Assembly (NCBI GenBank): GCA_003349915.1
Contig: QFXE01000021.1
Span: 186,001 to 250,000, forward strand
Reading direction: 5' to 3'
DNA from: an endosymbiont of Escarpia spicata
GTDB taxonomy: Bacteria > Pseudomonadota > Gammaproteobacteria > Chromatiales > Chromatiaceae
DNA length: 64,000 bases
The stretch's first letter is position 1, and each line of letters begins with the position of its first letter. The translations under genes were made by a program, and so were the position numbers. A model generated the notes under the pieces. That model made no database searches. It saw nothing but the letters and a program-made list of their open reading frames with translations, and was not told where the DNA came from. Below are positions 9,626 through 18,609 of the stretch, in pieces.

Positions 9626-10918
9626 ATGAAGATTACCCGTAGAAGTTTTGTAAAAGGTGCTGGCGCAGCGACTGCTGTCGGCATGATCGGTACCCCCTTT
9701 ATCGCTCTGGGCGCAAGTAAGAAGGTGGTAGTAGTTGGTGGCGGTACCGGTGGCGCAACTGCTGCCAAGTATCTGAAGCTGGCTGATCCGACCATCGATG
9801 TCACCCTGATCGAAGCCAACAAGCACTACTACACCTGCTACCTCTCCAACGAGGTACTGAGTGGCGACCGCACCATTGACCAGATCAAGTTCGGCTACAG
9901 TGGAGTTGGCAAGCACGGCGTGAAGGTCGTCCACGACATCGTCACCGGCATCGACGCCGGCAAACGCGTGGTCAAGACCAAGGGCGGCAAGAGCTTCAAT
10001 TACGACCGCTGCATCGTCGCCCCTGGTGTCGATTTCAAATGGGATACTATTGAAGGTTATGATGCCAATGTGGCGGAGACCATCACCCACGCTTGGAAGG
10101 CCGGCTCACAGACCGTGACCCTGCGCAAGCAACTGCTGGCTATGAAGGATGGCGGGACCGTCTGTATCACCGCGCCCCCCAACCCCTTCCGTTGCCCTCC
10201 TGGACCTTACGAGCGCGCCTCTCAGATCGCTCACTATTTTAAGCAGCACAAGCCCAAGTCAAAGATCATCATCCTGGATCCTAAGCCGAAATTTTCCAAG
10301 ATGGGCCTGTTCACCCAGGGCTGGAAAGATCTCTATGGCTACGGCACCGACAACAGCATGATCGAGTGGCACGGCACCCCAAAGGGTTCCGACGACAACG
10401 TCCTGTCCAGCATCGATGCCAAGACCCGCACCGCGACCACCGGCTTCAACGAAGTCCAGGCGGACGTACTGAACGTGATCCCCGCCCAGAAGGCCGGCAA
10501 GATCGCATTCGCTGCGGGCCTGACCAAAGGCGACTGGTGTCCGATCAATCTACACACCTTCGAGTCCACCATTCACAAGAACATCCATGTGATTGGTGAT
10601 GCTGCGATCGCCAAGGGTATGCCCAAGTCCGGTTATGCCGCCAACTCCGAGGCCAAGGTCTGCGCTGCTTCCATTGCCGCGCTGTTGAATGGTCATGAGC
10701 TTGGCACGCCTGCCTATGTCAACACCTGCTACTCCATCATCGGCATGGACTACGGCATCTCCGTTGCTGCAGTCTATCGTCTGGCTGAAGATGGCTCCAA
10801 GATCACCAAGGTCTCTGGCGGTCTGACACCCAAAGATGCGTCTTCCGAGATGCGAGCCCGCGAGGTGCAGTACGCCTACAGTTGGTTTGACAACATCACC
10901 AACGATGCCTTCAACTAA
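9626..10918 (+). CDS. fccB: Sulfide dehydrogenase (flavocytochrome c) flavoprotein subunit
   Basis: 430 aa with a twin-arginine signal (TRRSFVKG, residues 4-11), so it is probably exported folded with FAD. The Rossmann FAD site is [14 protein letters not shown] (35-48). Cys71 in YYTCYLSNE is at the position of the covalent 8-alpha-S-cysteinyl FAD link, and Cys190 ([12 protein letters not shown]) and Cys368 (NTCYSIIG) match the redox-active disulfide that attacks sulfide; their spacing fits the Allochromatium enzyme. All key residues are present. It oxidises sulfide in the periplasm with FccA as electron acceptor. A strong terminator follows at 10980. Confidence 0.97.
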   Translation: MKITRRSFVKGAGAATAVGMIGTPFIALGASKKVVVVGGGTGGATAAKYLKLADPTIDVTLIEANKHYYTCYLSNEVLSGDRTIDQIKFGYSGVGKHGVKVVHDIVTGIDAGKRVVKTKGGKSFNYDRCIVAPGVDFKWDTIEGYDANVAETITHAWKAGSQTVTLRKQLLAMKDGGTVCITAPPNPFRCPPGPYERASQIAHYFKQHKPKSKIIILDPKPKFSKMGLFTQGWKDLYGYGTDNSMIEWHGTPKGSDDNVLSSIDAKTRTATTGFNEVQADVLNVIPAQKAGKIAFAAGLTKGDWCPINLHTFESTIHKNIHVIGDAAIAKGMPKSGYAANSEAKVCAASIAALLNGHELGTPAYVNTCYSIIGMDYGISVAAVYRLAEDGSKITKVSGGLTPKDASSEMRAREVQYAYSWFDNITNDAFN

Positions 10919-10979
10919 GTCATGAATCATAACCGTCAGGGATGACGGCTGCGGACGTTTTCACAACGATCCTTTCAAA

Positions 10980-11007
10980 GGCGGAACCCTCGGGTTCCGC
11001 CTTTTTT
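10980..11007 (+). terminator. Rho-independent terminator after fccAB
   Basis: Stem GGCGGAACCC / GGGTTCCGCC around a two-base loop followed by six Ts; about 60 bp after the fccB stop. Confidence 0.92.
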
Positions 11008-11100
11008 ATTGGGAGAACAAACAACCATCGCTGCAAACGGGCGGGTTATTAAACTGGGGCGGCGTCCCTACTAAAACAGACATAAAACCGCACAAATATA

Positions 11101-11122
11101 AAAGGCGGGTAAACCCGCCTTT
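11101..11122. terminator. Bidirectional terminator between fccB and the minus-strand cytochrome gene
   Basis: AAAGGCGGG-TAAA-CCCGCCTTT: a G/C stem flanked by A and T runs on both sides. It would stop the minus-strand cytochrome transcript (gene ends at 11153) and back up the fccAB terminator. Confidence 0.85.
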
Positions 11123-11152
11123 TATTGCTACAAACTTCATTGCGCATCGAGA

Positions 11153-11938
11153 CTACTTGGGCCTGATCGGCCTTCTCATATCATGAGATCGTTTGTCGAC
11201 CGCATAACCACCATAAATCTTGGATGATCTGGAGTATTTCGGGAGATCAGGATTCTGCCAGCCGGCCTCGGCAACCTTATCCGTCGGCGGCTTCAGACGA
11301 GAGGAGTAGTCCATCACCGCCATGACATCCCGCATGGTGAATCGGCGGATCTGTTTGACCATCTTGGGATCGGCGTTTCTGCGACGACCTTTTTTTATCC
11401 ACTCGAACTGACGCATCAGATAGCGGTAGTGCTGGCCGTAGATCGCCGGTATGTGCTCAGCCTTATTTCCCTGACCATTGTCGCCATGACACTCTGTGCA
11501 GTTCTCTTTATAGAGTTTCTTGCCATGTTTAAGATCATGCCCCGTACCCGTGCCATTGCCGGGAGTCATGGGCAACAGTGCAATATAGGCGGCTACATCG
11601 GCGATCTCCTGTACACCGCCCAGCAGGCGGGGCGAAGTAAATGGCCGCATCGTTGGATTGTCTCGGTTGCGGGCGCGGATGTCGGCAAGCTGCTTGATGA
11701 TTACCGTATTCAGTTGACCTGCAACCTGAGGATAAGTGCCACTTTCATGCCCCCACCCTTCCGGCGTATGGCACACTGCACAAATCTCATACACCTTCTT
11801 TCCATTTTCAAGATTAGGCGTTTTAAGGAGTGCCGCCTCGTACTCCTCCATCGCCTTTTCCGACGTCCCTGCCACAACAATTCCTGCCGCTATCAAACCA
11901 AGAAAAACAGCCCCTGTCTTTTGCAAATATCTACTCAT
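11153..11938 (-). CDS. Exported diheme cytochrome c (cytochrome c4-like)
   Basis: 261 aa from the ATG at 11938, chosen because it opens a signal sequence (MSRYLQKTGAVFLGLIAAGIVVAG); a longer open frame upstream encodes no leader. Two class I heme domains: CAVCH (53-57) and CTECH (147-151), with axial Met candidates NPTMRPF and a later RRFTMRDVM. The C-terminal 60 residues are basic and lysine-rich, ending MRRPIRPK. Probably a periplasmic electron carrier, membrane-attached if the leader is not cleaved. It is divergent from another diheme cytochrome at 12331, and both may serve the adjacent sulfide dehydrogenase; that is inferred from position only. Confidence 0.87.
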   Translation of the reverse strand: MSRYLQKTGAVFLGLIAAGIVVAGTSEKAMEEYEAALLKTPNLENGKKVYEICAVCHTPEGWGHESGTYPQVAGQLNTVIIKQLADIRARNRDNPTMRPFTSPRLLGGVQEIADVAAYIALLPMTPGNGTGTGHDLKHGKKLYKENCTECHGDNGQGNKAEHIPAIYGQHYRYLMRQFEWIKKGRRRNADPKMVKQIRRFTMRDVMAVMDYSSRLKPPTDKVAEAGWQNPDLPKYSRSSKIYGGYAVDKRSHDMRRPIRPK

Positions 11939-12034
11939 CGACTTCTCACGCGTTTGTGTGATGAACGGACTTGAGAATAGCCTTTTATTACATATCAGGC
12001 AATCTTTCATCGATGGCTTCTCTAGCGTAAACAT

Positions 12035-12330
12035 GTCGATTTATTAGCATTTGATAATTATCTTAACTATTGATAATTAAAGGGAAAATTGAACTATCAT
12101 CCGACATCTGCCAGAATGCCGGACTAGCCAATACCTGCTAGAAACCCACTTACTGCTGCGCAGTAATAATAGGGATAGATACAGTAAATCGCAACTAACA
12201 ACTAACCTCATCCCTGATGGACTCAAGGAGCATCCCATAACAACTAAAGAACTTGGGATCAAATCTGCGGAATCAACCGCCTTTTTCTCGAAGAACTAAC
12301 GACTCATACACAAACCCAGGAGGCTCGTTC
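12035..12330. promoter_or_regulatory. Divergent promoter region between two cytochrome genes, with a direct repeat
   Basis: AT-rich spacer serving both diheme cytochrome genes. It holds an exact direct repeat TTGATAATTA at 12051-12060 and 12070-12079 (19-bp spacing, about two helical turns), which could be regulator half-sites or promoter elements. No known consensus was recognised. Confidence 0.4.
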
Positions 12331-12942
12331 ATGAAACGGCTATTGCTGACACTTCTTTTAACACTACCGTTCGCTGCACAGGCAGTAGATATGGAAAACG
12401 GTAAAAAACTCAGCCGCAGTTGCGCGCTTTGCCACGGCCAGCTGGGACAGGGTACACCCGGCCCCGCATCCCCGCGTTTGGCGGGAACACCTGCCGGCTA
12501 TATGGTTCAGCAGGTGGAAGCCTACATCAACGGTGACCGTCCAAACCTGCGCATGGTTATTACCTCATCCCTGCATTCACTTAGCGAGGATGATATCGAC
12601 GATATTGCCGCCTACTATGAAAGTATCAACCTGAACAAGATTGCCCCTGGGTTGAGTATGATTCCACAATGGCCGGGCAATATTGCGCAGGGAGAAGCAA
12701 TCTATGGGGAGGAGTGCAAAAGCTGCCACCGTAAAAACGGCATGGGGAAATCCCGCAAAGGCATACCTGCCCTGGCCCTGCAGTACTCCCAATATCTATT
12801 CCGTCAGATCAAGATGTTTCAGTGGCGCAAACGGGTTCATGACGACGAACCTGATGATGAGACATTCGATAATTTTTCCGATCAGCAGATTGAAAGCATT
12901 CTGGCTTACGTCTCTTCGCTGGCACCCAACAACAAAAGATAA
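12331..12942 (+). CDS. Exported diheme cytochrome c (cytochrome c4/c553 type)
   Basis: 203 aa from the ATG at 12331, eight bases after AGGAGG. Signal peptide ends FAAQA (about 18). Heme motifs CALCH (31-35) and CKSCH (129-133) sit in two tandem class I domains, with Met candidates NLRMVITSS and QIKMFQW. The order domain-domain and length resemble soluble cytochrome c4 or the FccA subunit, but no flavoprotein gene follows. It is 51 bp upstream of a DUF302 gene on the same strand; these two were probably transcribed together and ended by the terminator at 13566. Confidence 0.88.
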   Translation: MKRLLLTLLLTLPFAAQAVDMENGKKLSRSCALCHGQLGQGTPGPASPRLAGTPAGYMVQQVEAYINGDRPNLRMVITSSLHSLSEDDIDDIAAYYESINLNKIAPGLSMIPQWPGNIAQGEAIYGEECKSCHRKNGMGKSRKGIPALALQYSQYLFRQIKMFQWRKRVHDDEPDDETFDNFSDQQIESILAYVSSLAPNNKR

Positions 12943-12993
12943 CGTTATCGACAGCGTTACCAAGCGTATATAACCATTTACCGGAGTACCTTA

Positions 12994-13512
12994 ATGAATG
13001 CACTGAAAAACCTTTGGTTTATGCTGGCACTGGCGATCACGATCCCCACTACCGCTTTGGCAGCTGATAAGCCAACAATGCCACAGATCAACATTACAGA
13101 CATCAAACAAACCGTTGTACAGATGAGCCTTCAAGATGGCATCACGCGTGAAGATGCGATACAGGCATTGATGTCCCGAGCTGCAGAGATCAATCTGAAG
13201 TTCGTTGCCCGCCAGGAAGTTTCGAAGGAGTTGCAGGCACGTGGCCTGAAGACGCCCTACCTCGACATCTTCCAGTTCTGCAACCCGGAAGACGCCCGCA
13301 AGATGATTATGCATGACCCCATCTATGCGGCCTACATGCCCTGCCGTATTGCCATGGTGGAGGACAAGAACGGCAAACTATGGTTGATGATGCTGAACCT
13401 GGATATGCTGATCAACAGTCAGATGCTGCCTGCAGAGCTGACCGAAATCGCCATTCGCGTCAATCAGGCCATGCTTGATGTGATGGTTGCCGGCGCTACA
13501 GGCGAATTCTGA
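12994..13512 (+). CDS. Exported DUF302-family protein
   Basis: 172 aa with a signal peptide (MNALKNLWFMLALAITIPTTALAA). The C-terminal half fits DUF302: FQFCNPEDARKMIMHDPIYAAYMPCRIAMVEDKNGKLWLMMLNLDMLI, with two conserved-looking cysteines (FQFC and MPC). DUF302 proteins are small periplasmic or cytoplasmic alpha/beta proteins of unknown function that often accompany sulfur-oxidation and cytochrome genes in chemolithotrophs. Here the gene follows a diheme cytochrome within one likely operon. Function not assigned. Confidence 0.8.
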   Translation: MNALKNLWFMLALAITIPTTALAADKPTMPQINITDIKQTVVQMSLQDGITREDAIQALMSRAAEINLKFVARQEVSKELQARGLKTPYLDIFQFCNPEDARKMIMHDPIYAAYMPCRIAMVEDKNGKLWLMMLNLDMLINSQMLPAELTEIAIRVNQAMLDVMVAGATGEF

Positions 13513-13565
13513 TTGCTGCATGGGTCGGAGTCAAATTTGACGCCGACCTCTCATTTGGGCAATAA

Positions 13566-13590
13566 AAAACGGCGCATTTGCGCCGTTTTT
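13566..13590. terminator. Bidirectional terminator between the DUF302 and CBS-domain genes
   Basis: AAAACGGCGC-ATTT-GCGCCGTTTT: long G/C stem with A run on one side and T run on the other; serves convergent genes ending at 13512 and 13630. Confidence 0.9.
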
Positions 13591-13629
13591 CTATGGCCCG
13601 TTGGACCAAAATATTAATCCCGCCCGCTG

Positions 13630-14088
13630 TTATTTACAGATGGTATCCGCCAGATTTGCCTGAAAGATAGCCTTGTGTATATCGCCCAGACTCAACATGC
13701 CGATGAGTTTGCCGTCTACTGCTACCGGGATGCGTCGAAACTTATGCCGTACCATTACGGTGGCGGCACGCAAGATGTGCATATCCGGATCGATGGTAAC
13801 AACCCTGGGGGTCATCAGATCAGACACCTTCAGGTTTACCACATCCTTGTACTGGCTCATCATACCGTCGTAATCCGGCGTAGCCATTACATCGGCAAAA
13901 TCCTCCAATTTTGGAAACATGCGGTGCAGAACATCCTTCTCCGCAATGATGCCCATCAGTTTTCCATTTTCATCCTCAACCGGAAGGCCGCTGTAGCGAA
14001 ACAGGCACATCAGTGAGACCACTTCCAGCAGTTTGGTATCAGGTGTCACCGTCTTCGGTGATCTTGACATAATGTCGCTAACCAGCAT
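13630..14088 (-). CDS. CBS-domain pair protein
   Basis: 152 aa from the ATG at 14088, which follows GAGGAG by eight bases; the open frame upstream is unlikely to be translated. Two CBS motifs in tandem: VSDIMSRSPKTVTPDTKLLEVVSLM (4-28) with GLPVEDENGKLMGIIAEKDVL, and VSDLMTPRVVTIDPDMHILRAATVM with RIPVAVDGKLIGMLSLGDI. There is no fused effector domain, so this is a stand-alone Bateman module, a type that binds adenosyl nucleotides and regulates a partner protein. The region between the CBS motifs (DVMATPDYDGMMSQYKD) is longer than usual. Partner unknown. Confidence 0.87.
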   Translation of the reverse strand: MLVSDIMSRSPKTVTPDTKLLEVVSLMCLFRYSGLPVEDENGKLMGIIAEKDVLHRMFPKLEDFADVMATPDYDGMMSQYKDVVNLKVSDLMTPRVVTIDPDMHILRAATVMVRHKFRRIPVAVDGKLIGMLSLGDIHKAIFQANLADTICK

Positions 14089-14333
14089 CGGGAGCTCCTC
14101 GTCAGACGCTAATAATTTTTCTTTAACACTCTGAAATTCACGTCTTTGCCGGAACTGACAAAATAGCCAAACAGGGGCACTACCGCTGGATTCCAGATAT
14201 GCATACCTTAGCGTCACTCACGACGCAGTCGGTAAAGATACGCAATCCAACAGGCAAAGCCAACAACTATTAATAATTCATGATTGACTGATTATTCAAT
14301 CGATACTTGGTGCAAACTTCGGAAACATGATCT
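14089..14333. promoter_or_regulatory. Upstream region of the CBS-domain gene
   Basis: 245 bp between the CBS gene start and the end of the ANTAR regulator gene. It should hold the CBS-gene promoter; an imperfect palindrome around 14283-14301 (ATTGACTGATTATTCAAT) is reminiscent of an FNR/CRP-type site but does not match either consensus well. Confidence 0.3.
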
Positions 14334-14954
14334 TCACACCATCGCCAGGGGGGCAGTGAGCACACTGTCCGCCACATCAACCAAACGCCGTTGACGCTCT
14401 CTGGCGAGTGACAGCAGTTTGACCCTTGCCTCTTCCTCGGCGATACCCATCCTCATCATCAGATGGCTGCGGGCGCGGTCGATACGATAACTCTCCGCCA
14501 ACTTGACACGCACACTCTCCATTGCCTGCGTCAGATTCTGCAACCGCTCAAACCCCGCAATGGCCGCAGCGACAATCACACCCAGCTCTACTTGCCGGAT
14601 TGTGCCGACTTCATAACAGGTCACACCGGCATTGATCGCGCGTTGAATCAGATGGCCGTCCCTGTTACGGCTCAACATTACCACCGGCAAAGCCGACACC
14701 GAGACCACAACCTCCAGCGATTCAAGCAATGCTGAAGAGGGGGTGTCCACATCGATCAGGAGTAGATCAGGCTGCTCACGCAGCACCCAGGCAAGAATGT
14801 CGCTATTGGGACGGACAACATCGATAAGACGACACCCTGCCTGGTTCAGACAATCCCGAAGCTCCAGATCCGATAAAGGATTTGCACTAACATATAGAAT
14901 CGACCGCTTATCCAATTCCCCATCTCCATCTTTATTCGGAATATTGCTCAGCAA
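14334..14954 (-). CDS. ANTAR-domain response regulator (NasT-like)
   Basis: 206 aa: an N-terminal pseudo-receiver domain (SILYVSANPLSDLELRDCLNQAG, then PDLLLIDVDTPSS with the Asp that aligns with the phospho-acceptor, and VVMLSRN), and a C-terminal coiled-coil and ANTAR helix (AESYRIDRARSHLMMRMGIAEEEARVKLLSLARERQRRL). ANTAR proteins bind paired-hexaloop RNA leaders and prevent transcription termination, classically in nitrate and amide assimilation. No nitrate-sensing partner (NasS) or assimilatory operon is in the window, so the target is unknown. The acid pocket is incomplete, so phosphorylation is uncertain. Confidence 0.88.
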   Translation of the reverse strand: MLSNIPNKDGDGELDKRSILYVSANPLSDLELRDCLNQAGCRLIDVVRPNSDILAWVLREQPDLLLIDVDTPSSALLESLEVVVSVSALPVVMLSRNRDGHLIQRAINAGVTCYEVGTIRQVELGVIVAAAIAGFERLQNLTQAMESVRVKLAESYRIDRARSHLMMRMGIAEEEARVKLLSLARERQRRLVDVADSVLTAPLAMV

Positions 14955-15281
14955 ACATTGCTGTATCGTTATCTGTTTTCGGCAACACTGGATAAATCTA
15001 TACCTTGTTCAGGATGCTATTTCCCGATTCACGGATCAAAGCATGATCCATTTCACACCCCCTCTGACCTGCCAACCAGCTGCATGTAATAAACACCCCG
15101 CTGCGATATACCTGTCCAGGAGTCGTCGCAGCATGCATTTCGTGGCGGGTTATCTGCATCCTGCCGGGAACTAAATATTTTTTGTCCCTATTTCCCCGTC
15201 TTTAGTCCTCGTCTGGGGATAAATTTCATACACAGAGCTAAGCAGATGATTTTCAAAATAATGCTTGCTCTGGATTAAGAG

Positions 15282-15290
15282 TTATCCACA
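15282..15290 (+). promoter_or_regulatory. Consensus DnaA box upstream of nrdA
   Basis: TTATCCACA, a perfect match to the DnaA 9-mer. DnaA controls nrdAB in E. coli, so a box here suggests coupling of nucleotide reduction to replication initiation. A single 9-mer can occur by chance; position is the support. Confidence 0.6.
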
Positions 15291-15329
15291 ACCTGCACAC
15301 AACTTACACAAGCTTATACCCACCCTAAT

Positions 15330-15377
15330 ACACAACATATTGTGGTTGACACTTGTAATTTTGCATATATATTGTGT
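15330..15377. promoter_or_regulatory. Two NrdR boxes in the nrdA promoter
   Basis: ACACAACATATTGTGG (15330-15345) and TGCATATATATTGTGT (15362-15377) both fit the NrdR palindrome acaCwAtATaTwGtgt, with mismatches mainly in the outer positions. Their starts are 32 bp apart, three helical turns, the spacing usual for NrdR-regulated promoters. NrdR with dATP would repress nrdAB here. Confidence 0.8.
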
Positions 15378-15575
15378 TTATCTGATCGCTTCCTATCGAT
15401 CACAAAGGACACAAAAACGGCCTGGATGTTGCGCAGCCAATAAAGAATGGACGCTATAGGAACAGAGCAATAGTTATTAAGCATTTCCCGCCTTCCAACG
15501 AGAAACCGGGACTGCTCCCCGAATTTAAAACTGAACCCGAACAAGTGTGTTTGCCCGACACAGCCAGGAGGAGAC

Positions 15576-18458
15576 ATGGTCACCGAAGCCAGCCAGAATG
15601 ATGTTGCATCCGACACCCTACCGCCGACCGTCCAGGAATCACTCGCTCCGGAAACCCCCTCTGGCAACAGTGGTGCTTTCCAGGTCATTCGCCGCAACGG
15701 CAAGGTGACCCATTTTGATGCCGGCAAGATCTCTGTCGCGGTGACCAAGGCCTTTCTCGCAGTCGAGGGTGGCAGCGCCGCTGCTTCAGGCCGCATCCAC
15801 GACACCGTCAAGGAACTCACCAATCAGGTTGCGGTCGCCCTGGCTCGCCGCACGCCAGCCGGTGGTACGGTACATATAGAGGATATCCAGGACCAGGTGG
15901 AACTGGCCCTGATGCGCTCCGGCGAGCACAAGATCGCCCGCTCCTACGTGCTCTACCGTGAGCAGCAGAATCAGAAACGGGCGGAAGAGGCGGCACAGAA
16001 GGCCGCCGAAGAGGGTCTGCCCCCGGAACATCTGGTCAAGATCGCCCTGGCGGACGGCAGCACCCGTCCGCTGGACATCAGCAGGCTTCGCTCTCTGGTC
16101 GAGGAGGCATGTAACGGCCTGGAAGAGGTGGAAGCCGAAGCGATCCTGGACGATACCTGCCGCAACCTGTTCGATGGCGTAAAAGAGGCCGATGTCTCCC
16201 AGACGCTGGTAATGAGCGCACGCACCCTGATCGACCAGGAGCCCAACTACTCCCAGGTCGCTGCCCGTCTGCTGTTGGACATCCTGCGCCGTGAGGCACT
16301 CGGTTTCCTCGGTCAGGAGAACAACGTCGGTACCCAAGCCGAGATGGGCGCATGCTACAGCGACTACTTCAAGTCCTATATCCATCGTGCAGGGGAGCTG
16401 GAACTGCTCGACACCCGTCTCGGTCAGTACGACCTGGAGCGGCTCGGCGCCGCCATCAAGCCGGAGCGCGACCTGCAGTTCGCCTACCTGGGCCTGCAAA
16501 CGCTCTATGACCGTTACTTCGTCCACAGTGAGGACGGCGTGCGCTTCGAACTGCCTCAGGCCTTCTTTATGCGCGTCTCCATGGGACTGGCAATCAACGA
16601 GATCGACCGCGAAGATCGGGCCATCGAGTTCTATGAACTGCTCTCATCTTTCAGATTCATGAGTTCCACACCGACCCTGTTCAACTCCGGCAGCCTGCGG
16701 CCACAGCTCTCCAGCTGCTACCTGACCACCGTGCCCGACAACCTGGACGGCATCTACAGCTCCATCAAGGACAACGCCCTACTCTCCAAGTTCGCCGGCG
16801 GTCTGGGTAACGACTGGACCCGTGTGCGCGGCCTGGGCGCCCATATCAAGAGCACCAACGGCAAGTCTCAAGGCGTGGTTCCCTTCCTCAAGGTGGCCAA
16901 CGACACTGCTGTGGCAGTCAACCAGGGCGGTAAGCGCAAAGGTGCGGTCTGCGCCTACCTGGAGACCTGGCACATCGACATCGAGGAGTTCCTGGAGCTG
17001 CGCAAGAATACCGGTGACGAGCGCCGCCGCACCCACGATATGAACACCGCCAACTGGATCCCGGACCTGTTCATGAAACGCGTGGCCGAAGAGGGCGACT
17101 GGACCCTGTTTACCCCCAACGAGACACCGGATCTGCACGATCTCACCGGCAACGACTTCGAAGCGGCCTACAACGCCTACGAAGAGAAGGCAGCCAAGGG
17201 CGGGATCAAGATCTTCAAGACCGTGAAGGCGGTGGACCTGTGGCGCAAGATGCTCGGCATGCTGTTCGAGACCGGCCACCCCTGGGTGACCTTCAAGGAC
17301 CCCTGCAACATCCGCTACACCAACCAGCACATGGGCGTGGTGCACAGCTCCAATCTCTGCACCGAGATCACCCTGCACACCAACGACAAAGAGATCGCAG
17401 TCTGCAACCTGGGTTCGGTCAACCTGCCTGCCCATGTCGATGAGAACGGCCTCGATCTGGTGAAGCTGGAGAAGACCGTCACCACCGCCATGCGCATGCT
17501 CGACAACGTCATCGACTACAACTACTACAGCGTGCCTCAGGCACGAAACTCCAACCTGCGTCACCGCCCGGTTGGGCTGGGCATCATGGGTTTCCAGGAT
17601 GCGCTCTACAAACAGCGCATCCCCTACTCTTCAGAGCAGGCCCTAGACTTCGCCGACCGCTCCATGGAGGCGGTGAGCTACTACGCCATCCAGGCCTCTT
17701 CAGACATGGCAGCCGAGCGCGGCCGCTACTCCACTTACGAAGGTTCTCTGTGGAGCCAGGGCATCCTGCCCATCGACTCGATGAAAAAACTCAAGGAGAG
17801 CCGCGGCGACTACCTGCAGGTCGACGAAAGCCAGACCCTCGATTGGGACCACCTGCGCCAGAAGGTGACCACCCAGGGGATGCGCAACTCAAACTGCATG
17901 GCCATCGCACCCACCGCCACCATCTCCAACATCTGTGGTGTGAGTCAGTCTATCGAACCCACCTACCAGAACCTGTTCGTAAAATCGAACCTCTCCGGAG
18001 AGTTCACCGTGGTCAATGCCTACCTGGTACATGATCTGAAAAAGCAGGATCTGTGGGACGAAGTGATGGTCAACGACCTCAAATACTACGACGGCAGCCT
18101 GCAACCCATCGATCGCATCCCGGCAGAGCTGAAGGCGCTCTACGCCACCGCCTTCGAGATGGATGCGCGCTGGCTCATAGAGGCGGGTTCCCGCCGCCAG
18201 AAATGGATCGACCAGGGCCAGTCCCTGAACCTCTATATGGCGGAACCCTCAGGCAAAAAGCTGGACAACCTCTACAAGCTGGCCTGGGTGCGGGGTCTCA
18301 AGACTACCTACTACCTGCGCTCCATCGGTGCCACTGCTGCGGAGAAGACCAGCGTGGTGTCCAGCAGTGATGGCGGTCAGGTCAATCTGGTTGGCAGCAA
18401 CAGCGAATCACCCAAGGCCTGTTCGATCCTCGATCCGGACTGCGAGGCGTGTCAGTAA
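15576..18458 (+). CDS. nrdA: Class Ia ribonucleoside-diphosphate reductase, alpha subunit, with two ATP-cones
   Basis: 960 aa, about 200 longer than E. coli NrdA because it has two N-terminal ATP-cone domains: the first at about 30-125 (FQVIRRNGKVTHFDAGKISVAV...), the second at about 148-240 (VKIALADGSTRPLDISRLRSLVEEA...). The 10-stranded barrel core has the substrate cysteines in LSSCYL and AVCNLGSVNL, the radical cysteine in NLCTEIT, the GLKTTYYLRS tyrosine pair of the radical path, and the C-terminal redox pair (CEAC) at the tail. It reduces NDPs to dNDPs with NrdB. The double cone resembles the Pseudomonas aeruginosa type. Strong ribosome site before the ATG; nrdB follows after 151 bp. 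Confidence 0.97.
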   Translation: MVTEASQNDVASDTLPPTVQESLAPETPSGNSGAFQVIRRNGKVTHFDAGKISVAVTKAFLAVEGGSAAASGRIHDTVKELTNQVAVALARRTPAGGTVHIEDIQDQVELALMRSGEHKIARSYVLYREQQNQKRAEEAAQKAAEEGLPPEHLVKIALADGSTRPLDISRLRSLVEEACNGLEEVEAEAILDDTCRNLFDGVKEADVSQTLVMSARTLIDQEPNYSQVAARLLLDILRREALGFLGQENNVGTQAEMGACYSDYFKSYIHRAGELELLDTRLGQYDLERLGAAIKPERDLQFAYLGLQTLYDRYFVHSEDGVRFELPQAFFMRVSMGLAINEIDREDRAIEFYELLSSFRFMSSTPTLFNSGSLRPQLSSCYLTTVPDNLDGIYSSIKDNALLSKFAGGLGNDWTRVRGLGAHIKSTNGKSQGVVPFLKVANDTAVAVNQGGKRKGAVCAYLETWHIDIEEFLELRKNTGDERRRTHDMNTANWIPDLFMKRVAEEGDWTLFTPNETPDLHDLTGNDFEAAYNAYEEKAAKGGIKIFKTVKAVDLWRKMLGMLFETGHPWVTFKDPCNIRYTNQHMGVVHSSNLCTEITLHTNDKEIAVCNLGSVNLPAHVDENGLDLVKLEKTVTTAMRMLDNVIDYNYYSVPQARNSNLRHRPVGLGIMGFQDALYKQRIPYSSEQALDFADRSMEAVSYYAIQASSDMAAERGRYSTYEGSLWSQGILPIDSMKKLKESRGDYLQVDESQTLDWDHLRQKVTTQGMRNSNCMAIAPTATISNICGVSQSIEPTYQNLFVKSNLSGEFTVVNAYLVHDLKKQDLWDEVMVNDLKYYDGSLQPIDRIPAELKALYATAFEMDARWLIEAGSRRQKWIDQGQSLNLYMAEPSGKKLDNLYKLAWVRGLKTTYYLRSIGATAAEKTSVVSSSDGGQVNLVGSNSESPKACSILDPDCEACQ

Positions 18459-18609
18459 AGAAGGTTAAAGGCGAAAGGTTAAAGGTTAAAGGCCTTGTGT
18501 CGCTGGCGCGACAACCTTTTTGAATATGTAGGAGCGGCGCTCCTACACAAAATACAGAGTTGATGCCGTTACTCCGGCGTGGGACTCATTCATCAAGGGG
18601 ATGAAAACA
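18459..18609. repeat. nrdA-nrdB spacer with GGTTAAAG repeats and a hairpin
   Basis: GGTTAAAGG-like units recur at 18463-18493. At 18528-18546 GTAGGAGC-GGC-GCTCCTAC forms a perfect hairpin of REP type; a truncated copy (GTAGGAGCGGCGCC) is at about 20711. The hairpin may stabilise or attenuate the nrdA transcript end. Confidence 0.6.

Larger units (their letters stand above)
14955..15575. other. 621-bp intergenic region containing the nrdA control region
   Basis: No convincing gene. The left half would hold the promoter of the minus-strand ANTAR regulator; the right half holds a DnaA box and a pair of NrdR boxes (listed separately) and the AGGAGGAG ribosome site of nrdA at 15565-15572. Confidence 0.6.

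Noticed and set aside
14955-15575. Replication origin at the DnaA box
   Set aside because: A single DnaA box with no cluster, no dnaA/dnaN or gidA genes near; better explained as nrdA control.
16779-17564. 261-codon minus-strand open frame inside nrdA
   Set aside because: Antisense shadow within a well-supported conserved gene.
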